In this document: piece by piece, positions 60,931 to 64,000 of the stretch
How positions within the stretch are numbered: position 1 is the stretch's first letter
Layout: every line of letters begins with the position of its first letter
Assembly: GCF_028610625.1 (NCBI RefSeq)
Contig: NZ_JAQQWU010000011.1
Location: 1-64,000, forward strand
Direction: 5' to 3'
Origin: Guptibacillus spartinae
GTDB lineage: Bacteria > Bacillota > Bacilli > Bacillales > Guptibacillaceae
DNA length: 64,000 nt
The notes under the pieces: model-generated
Seen by the model: only the letters and a program-made list of their open reading frames with translations
Told to the model about the DNA's origin: nothing
The model's database searches: none
Program-made: the position numbers and the translations under genes

Positions 60931-61428
60931 TTATAGAATATCAAGTCTTACCAATAATGCAACTAATACTTGAAGCAATACTTGAATGTTAATCGTCAGG
61001 TCAGCATCTGTCGTAGCAATCGTGACATTTCTTGAGTTTTCAATAAATGTGTGCTGGCGATTGATTTGTTTTACTGAAATTTTTTGGAACAGTTCTTGAG
61101 CAATTTGGTCAGCTTGCTCGTTATCTCCAAGTGAGATGCTTAGTACTAACCCAATTGCAACTTGAAGAGCAACTTGAAGTGAAATAGCAGCTTGTAAGTC
61201 AGTTGAAGAAATATTAATATCACATGAATCTACAATTGTAATCGATTCCTCTGAATACTGAACCGTTTTAGAAGTTTCCGTTGCTTCCTGCTCAATGGTT
61301 TTATCTGCAAAAGATGGATGACAACATGAAGCATCAAGTGCGTTCCACTGTCTAGTAACTTTCGTATTATTGTTAGTCGTGTTAACCGGCTTTCCACAGT
61401 CTACACGGCGTACCCAAACGTCTCTCAT
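60931..61428 (-). CDS. CotX-type spore coat protein
   Basis: A 165-residue protein of the CotX (spore coat X/V) family. The diagnostic C-terminal domain is present twice: DLQAAISLQVALQVAIGLVLSISLGDNEQA and DLTINIQVLLQVLVALLVRLDI, each preceded by an ITIVDSCDINISSTD- or VTIATTD-like strand. The N-terminal part has a CGKP and an LDASCCHPSF patch rich in Cys. CotX proteins belong to the insoluble outer coat/crust. Transcribed with the upstream small coat gene (15-base gap). ATG 61428 follows AAAAGGAGTTTTTTAT. It implies a spore-former. Confidence 0.85.
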   Translation of the reverse strand: MRDVWVRRVDCGKPVNTTNNNTKVTRQWNALDASCCHPSFADKTIEQEATETSKTVQYSEESITIVDSCDINISSTDLQAAISLQVALQVAIGLVLSISLGDNEQADQIAQELFQKISVKQINRQHTFIENSRNVTIATTDADLTINIQVLLQVLVALLVRLDIL

Positions 61429-61443
61429 ATAAAAAACTCCTTT

Positions 61444-61641
61444 TTATTTTGTTATTTGATCAACCTGTTTCTGAATAGTTGCAAATACATCTTTGATTTT
61501 TTGTTTTTGTTCAACTGATAAATTTAATTCCTTTTCTGAAACCCCGTTCTTCTTTAGTACATCTGATAAAAGAAGATCCAACAAAGTATTTCGATTTTCC
61601 TTTTTTAATCCATCAGACAGAATAGTTTTCAATTCACTCAA
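61444..61641 (-). CDS. small CotW-like spore coat protein
   Basis: A 65-residue charged helical protein (LLDLLLSDVLKKNGVSEKELNLSVEQKQKIKDVF) lying 15 bases upstream of the cotX-like gene on the same strand. Its position, size and composition fit the small proteins such as CotW that accompany CotX in the crust gene cluster. The family match is only moderate by eye. The start is TTG 61641 behind GAAGGAGGTAGGAAAAG. Confidence 0.65.
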   Translation of the reverse strand: MSELKTILSDGLKKENRNTLLDLLLSDVLKKNGVSEKELNLSVEQKQKIKDVFATIQKQVDQITK

Positions 61642-61802
61642 CTTTTCCTACCTCCTTCTTTATGAAGTCTTTAGTGAGCCAGCTGAAAAACTTTGCTGGA
61701 TATTTATATGTATGATTTCTTGGACAAGGTGTAGAGGACAAAGTGGCAAAGATCGACATTATTATGAAAAATGATGAATGTGTGGAGTCGTTTGATGCCT
61801 AT

Positions 61803-61820
61803 TAGATGCTATAGCAACTA
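61803..61820 (+). promoter_or_regulatory. candidate MarR operator before the pirin gene
   Basis: TAGATGCTATAGCAACTA is a nearly perfect 18-bp palindrome. Its half TAGCAACTA recurs before the azoreductase gene and TAGTTGCTA before the MarR gene. It lies 47 bases upstream of the pirin start. Confidence 0.55.
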
Positions 61821-61866
61821 ATAGGTGTTATCCTTACAATAGTATTAAAAAAAGGAGTGGAGTAAA

Positions 61867-62739
61867 TTGACTTCATCAAATCAACTTTTTCAAAGAAGTG
61901 TAAAAGATCACTGGTATGTGTCATATGAAGAAGGTCAATTTCCTGCTGTTCAGAAAGGCTGGGTACTGCCTCCGGATCGTTCGGCTGATTTTGACCCGTT
62001 TATTCTGATGGCAGAGGATTGGTTTAAAAGAGGAACTTTTTCAGATCATCCTCATCGTGGCTTTCAAACGATTACGTATGTTATCGATGGGAGATTGGAA
62101 CATATTGATAACGGTGGGGCTAGAGAAATTCTTGAGCCTGGTGATGTTCAGTATATGAATGCTGGGGGTGGAGCAAGGCATGCTGAAGAAGGCGTAGACA
62201 ATGATATAGCGCACACGCTCCAACTTTGGCTGAATTTACCTAAGGGTTTAAAGACCTCAGAATCAAGTTATCAGAATGTGTATGGAGAAGATGCCCCATT
62301 AGTAAATGTAGAGGGCGGAAACGTAAGAGTTTATTCCGGTAATCTGTTGGACGAGGAAGGACCACTTCGTTCATTAGTGCCAATTACGTTAGCGGAGATT
62401 ACCCTTGAAGAGGGAGCTACTTACACGCATCATCTTCCTGAAAACCATAATGCTTTTCTCTACGTTCTGGGCGGCGAGGTGGACTTAGGAGCAGAGAAGG
62501 TGAACCTTAAAAAACATGGAGCTGCCACGTTATCTTATGAGGAGCATGGAAGTGCAAATCTATCAAGTCAACTGGCGATTACTTCAAAGAGTCGACGTAC
62601 TAGGATTTTAGTCTATTCTGGTGCTCCAATTAAAGAAGACATTGTTCAATATGGGCCATTTGTTATGAATTCAATGGAAGAAATTAAAGAGGCATACCGT
62701 GATTTTCATAATGGGAAATTCGGGCCTCCTGCTGTTTAA
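61867..62739 (+). CDS. pirin family protein
   Basis: A 290-residue bicupin of the pirin family. The N-terminal cupin has the metal-binding FSDHPHRGFQTITYVIDGRLEHIDN (His residues about 58, 60, 102) and GDVQYMNAGGGARHAEE; the C-terminal cupin has ITLEEGATYTHHLPENHNAFLYVLGG. Some bacterial pirins, such as YhhW, have quercetinase activity; others are regulators. TTG 61867 follows AAAAAAGGAGTGGAGTAAA. An operator-like palindrome shared with the azoR and marR genes suggests quinone- or electrophile-responsive control. Confidence 0.9.
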   Translation: MTSSNQLFQRSVKDHWYVSYEEGQFPAVQKGWVLPPDRSADFDPFILMAEDWFKRGTFSDHPHRGFQTITYVIDGRLEHIDNGGAREILEPGDVQYMNAGGGARHAEEGVDNDIAHTLQLWLNLPKGLKTSESSYQNVYGEDAPLVNVEGGNVRVYSGNLLDEEGPLRSLVPITLAEITLEEGATYTHHLPENHNAFLYVLGGEVDLGAEKVNLKKHGAATLSYEEHGSANLSSQLAITSKSRRTRILVYSGAPIKEDIVQYGPFVMNSMEEIKEAYRDFHNGKFGPPAV

Positions 62740-62755
62740 AGATAATTACAATAAG

Positions 62756-62788
62756 AAGCCCCCTACCGATATGTTCGGTAGGGGGCTT
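62756..62788. terminator. bidirectional terminator
   Basis: AAGCCCCCTACCGA, loop TATGT, TCGGTAGGGGGCTT: a perfect 14-bp stem between the convergent pirin and azoreductase genes. Confidence 0.9.
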
Positions 62789-62803
62789 CCCTAATAGGAT
62801 AAA

Positions 62804-63430
62804 TTAAAAGCCAACTGCTAGCGTTGTTGCTTTTTCAAGACCATCTTCAATAATTTCCTCAGCGCGATCAGGGTATTGGTTATGTCCTTCAATAATGATA
62901 CTGGTTGTATCCTCAATGCCCCAGAAATTCATTAGCGTTTTAACATAATTAACGGCCATTTCTGAAGCTTGAGAAGGACCTTCAGAATATACACCGCCTC
63001 TGGCATTTAGCAAGGCAACTTTTTTCTCGGGTAATAATCCGACTGGACCTTCAGCGGTATAACGGAACGTTTTCCCTGCTTGACCCAAATAGTCGAAATA
63101 CGTATGCAGGACAGCTGGAATCGTAAAATTCCATAGTGGAAATGCAATAACGATTTTGTCTGCTTCAAGGAATTGATGTAAATAATGGTTTACTTGTTCC
63201 GTAGCAACCACTTCCTCTTCTGTTAACTCCAGTTGTTTAGAGAGTTTGAACATCCCATTAATTTGATCGGTATTATAATATGGAAGATTTTCTTTGTAGA
63301 GATCAAGTTCTGTAATGGTATCGTTAGGGTGAGCTTTCTGATAGCTTTCTAAAAACGTATGATAAAGCTTTACACTCACTGATTGATCAATCGGACGTGA
63401 ATTCGCTTTGATGAATAAAACATTAGCCAT
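62804..63430 (-). CDS. azoR: FMN-dependent NADH azoreductase
   Basis: A 208-residue flavodoxin-fold quinone/azo reductase (AzoR1/AzoR2 type). FMN-binding motifs: KANSRPIDQSVSVKLY near the N-terminus, FPLWNFTIPAVLHTYFDYLGQAGKTFRYTAEGPVGL and LLNARGGVYSEG. It performs two-electron reduction of quinones, avoiding semiquinones. ATG 63430 is chosen because GGAGGATTTATTTT precedes it; the frame runs upstream of that site. The MarR gene upstream is on the same strand 60 bases away, with an operator-like site in the gap. Confidence 0.9.
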   Translation of the reverse strand: MANVLFIKANSRPIDQSVSVKLYHTFLESYQKAHPNDTITELDLYKENLPYYNTDQINGMFKLSKQLELTEEEVVATEQVNHYLHQFLEADKIVIAFPLWNFTIPAVLHTYFDYLGQAGKTFRYTAEGPVGLLPEKKVALLNARGGVYSEGPSQASEMAVNYVKTLMNFWGIEDTTSIIIEGHNQYPDRAEEIIEDGLEKATTLAVGF

Positions 63431-63452
63431 AAAATAAATCCTCCATCTTTTT

Positions 63453-63469
63453 GGTTGTTGTAGCAACTA
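63453..63469 (-). promoter_or_regulatory. candidate MarR operator before azoR
   Basis: GGTTGTTGTAGCAACTA: the right half TAGCAACTA is identical to that of the pirin site. It lies about 23 bases upstream of the azoreductase start. Confidence 0.5.
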
Positions 63470-63488
63470 TTAGGGAAAAACATCCAGG

Positions 63489-63923
63489 TTATCTGGAGTT
63501 TTGTACATTCTCATTGATTTTGGAAAGAATTCTTTCAAATTCTCTTATCTCCTGTTGAGATAGCCCTTTGCAGACGATCTCATCAAACTCCTCTGAAATA
63601 GGAAGGACCTTATCACCGAGCTCTTTACCAGCAGTAGTCAAGTAAAGTTGTAGAGAACGACGATCGTTGGAAGGCGTTATTCGTTTGATAAACCCTTTTT
63701 TTTCAAGATTTGTTGCCATTCTCGCAATATTTGTTTTATCCTTACCGAGTTTTTGAGCAAGTTGATTCTGCGTTAAGCCGTCCTTTTCCCAGAGCAGTAG
63801 CATAATTAAATTTTGTTCTGGTGCTAAGTTAAACCCTTCTAATTTTTGTTTAATAAAACTAGTCAGGTTGAGATCCGTTTTATGAATTTGAATACTAATA
63901 TATTCTTGAAATGATAGCTTCAC
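63489..63923 (-). CDS. MarR family regulator
   Basis: A 144-residue winged-helix regulator: LMLLLWEKDGLTQNQLAQKLGKDKTNIARMATNLEKKGFI (HTH, about 41-80) and the wing RITPSNDRRSLQLYLT. The neighbours (azoreductase, pirin) parallel the quinone-sensing MhqR/YodB regulons of B. subtilis. One Cys is present (IVCKGL, about 118), late in the protein, so a redox switch like that of YodB is not obvious. Three similar 18-bp sites before its own gene, azoR and the pirin gene suggest the regulon. ATG 63923 has GGGAGAGTTCTCATGTGA upstream. Confidence 0.9.
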   Translation of the reverse strand: MKLSFQEYISIQIHKTDLNLTSFIKQKLEGFNLAPEQNLIMLLLWEKDGLTQNQLAQKLGKDKTNIARMATNLEKKGFIKRITPSNDRRSLQLYLTTAGKELGDKVLPISEEFDEIVCKGLSQQEIREFERILSKINENVQNSR

Positions 63924-63940
63924 ATGAGAACTCTCCCTTT

Positions 63941-63958
63941 TAGTTGCTACACATACTA
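63941..63958 (-). promoter_or_regulatory. candidate MarR operator before its own gene
   Basis: TAGTTGCTACACATACTA carries the TAGTTGCTA half (reverse complement TAGCAACTA) of the pirin and azoR sites and keeps the outer CTA of the other half. It lies 18 bases before the MarR start. Confidence 0.5.
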
Positions 63959-64000
63959 TTTACTTGCTTAAGTATAAAAATAGTTGATGAAAAAGTCAAT

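Noticed and set aside
1-64000. CRISPR arrays, rRNA genes, complete tRNAs, insertion sequences with transposase, prophage structural genes
   Set aside because: None seen; repeats found are single palindromes or short REP-like units, and the only tRNA sequence is a half gene.

Overview
The window reads as a chromosome segment of a spore-forming, probably salt-adapted member of the Bacillaceae. Supporting signs are the low GC, purine-rich Shine-Dalgarno sites with frequent TTG/GTG starts, a CotX-type spore-coat gene, a yuk/ess-type type VII secretion locus, a GbsR-controlled choline-to-glycine-betaine module and a B. subtilis-like YcnK. I cannot name the species.

Layout. (1) 1-5304 is a very AT-rich accessory island. 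It ends at a 3' half of tRNA-Ala(GGC) (5263-5304) cut exactly at the anticodon loop, as at the att site of an integrated element. It holds an unrecognised 282-aa protein, a translationally coupled 50-aa peptide plus excisionase-like HTH protein, two decayed reading frames, and a compact three-gene operon: an sce7726-family protein with a PD-(D/E)xK-like motif, an sce7725-family protein and a RES-domain protein. This operon is my best candidate for an undescribed, possibly defensive, system. (2) 5.4-17.3 kb is ordinary chromosome: FAD oxidase, aldo/keto reductase, DUF421 protein, DegV, ArgH-like lyase, SDR, stress-type PNPOx protein, DUF2157/GDYXXLXY protein and threonine aldolase. (3) 17.5-26.3 kb is an osmoprotection block: orphan OpuAC-like binding protein, GbsR, GbsA, BetA, and a sodium symporter resembling animal high-affinity choline transporters, next to a TetR regulator. 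Related palindromic AT-rich motifs lie in front of opuAC, gbsA, the symporter and the TetR gene, suggesting one regulon. (4) 26.8-32.9 kb has a secreted two-repeat protein next to a YcnK-like copper regulator, a hydrolase, an AbrB-duplication membrane protein, and DUF2243-CtaG. (5) 32.9-39.2 kb is mixed metabolism, including a TerD-vWA fusion. (6) 39.3-43.9 kb is a four-gene operon headed by an LXG-type T7SS substrate whose C-terminus is a tandem duplication, followed by a lipoprotein, a membrane protein and a vWA lipoprotein. (7) 44.3-50.5 kb has an Lrp-peptide SBP-M42 aminopeptidase group, a thermolysin-type protease and a serine hydrolase. (8) 50.6-60.4 kb is the complete T7SS operon esxA-esaB-essB-essC-esaA-essA. 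(9) 60.9-64 kb has two spore-coat genes and a pirin/azoreductase/MarR group sharing an apparent operator.

How the parts may work together. The osmoprotection block covers choline import, two-step oxidation to betaine and a choline-sensing repressor. The T7SS operon encodes a machine that could export the LXG protein encoded about 7 kb away. The island carries its own cargo operon. All functions are inferred from sequence motifs read by eye; no database search was run.
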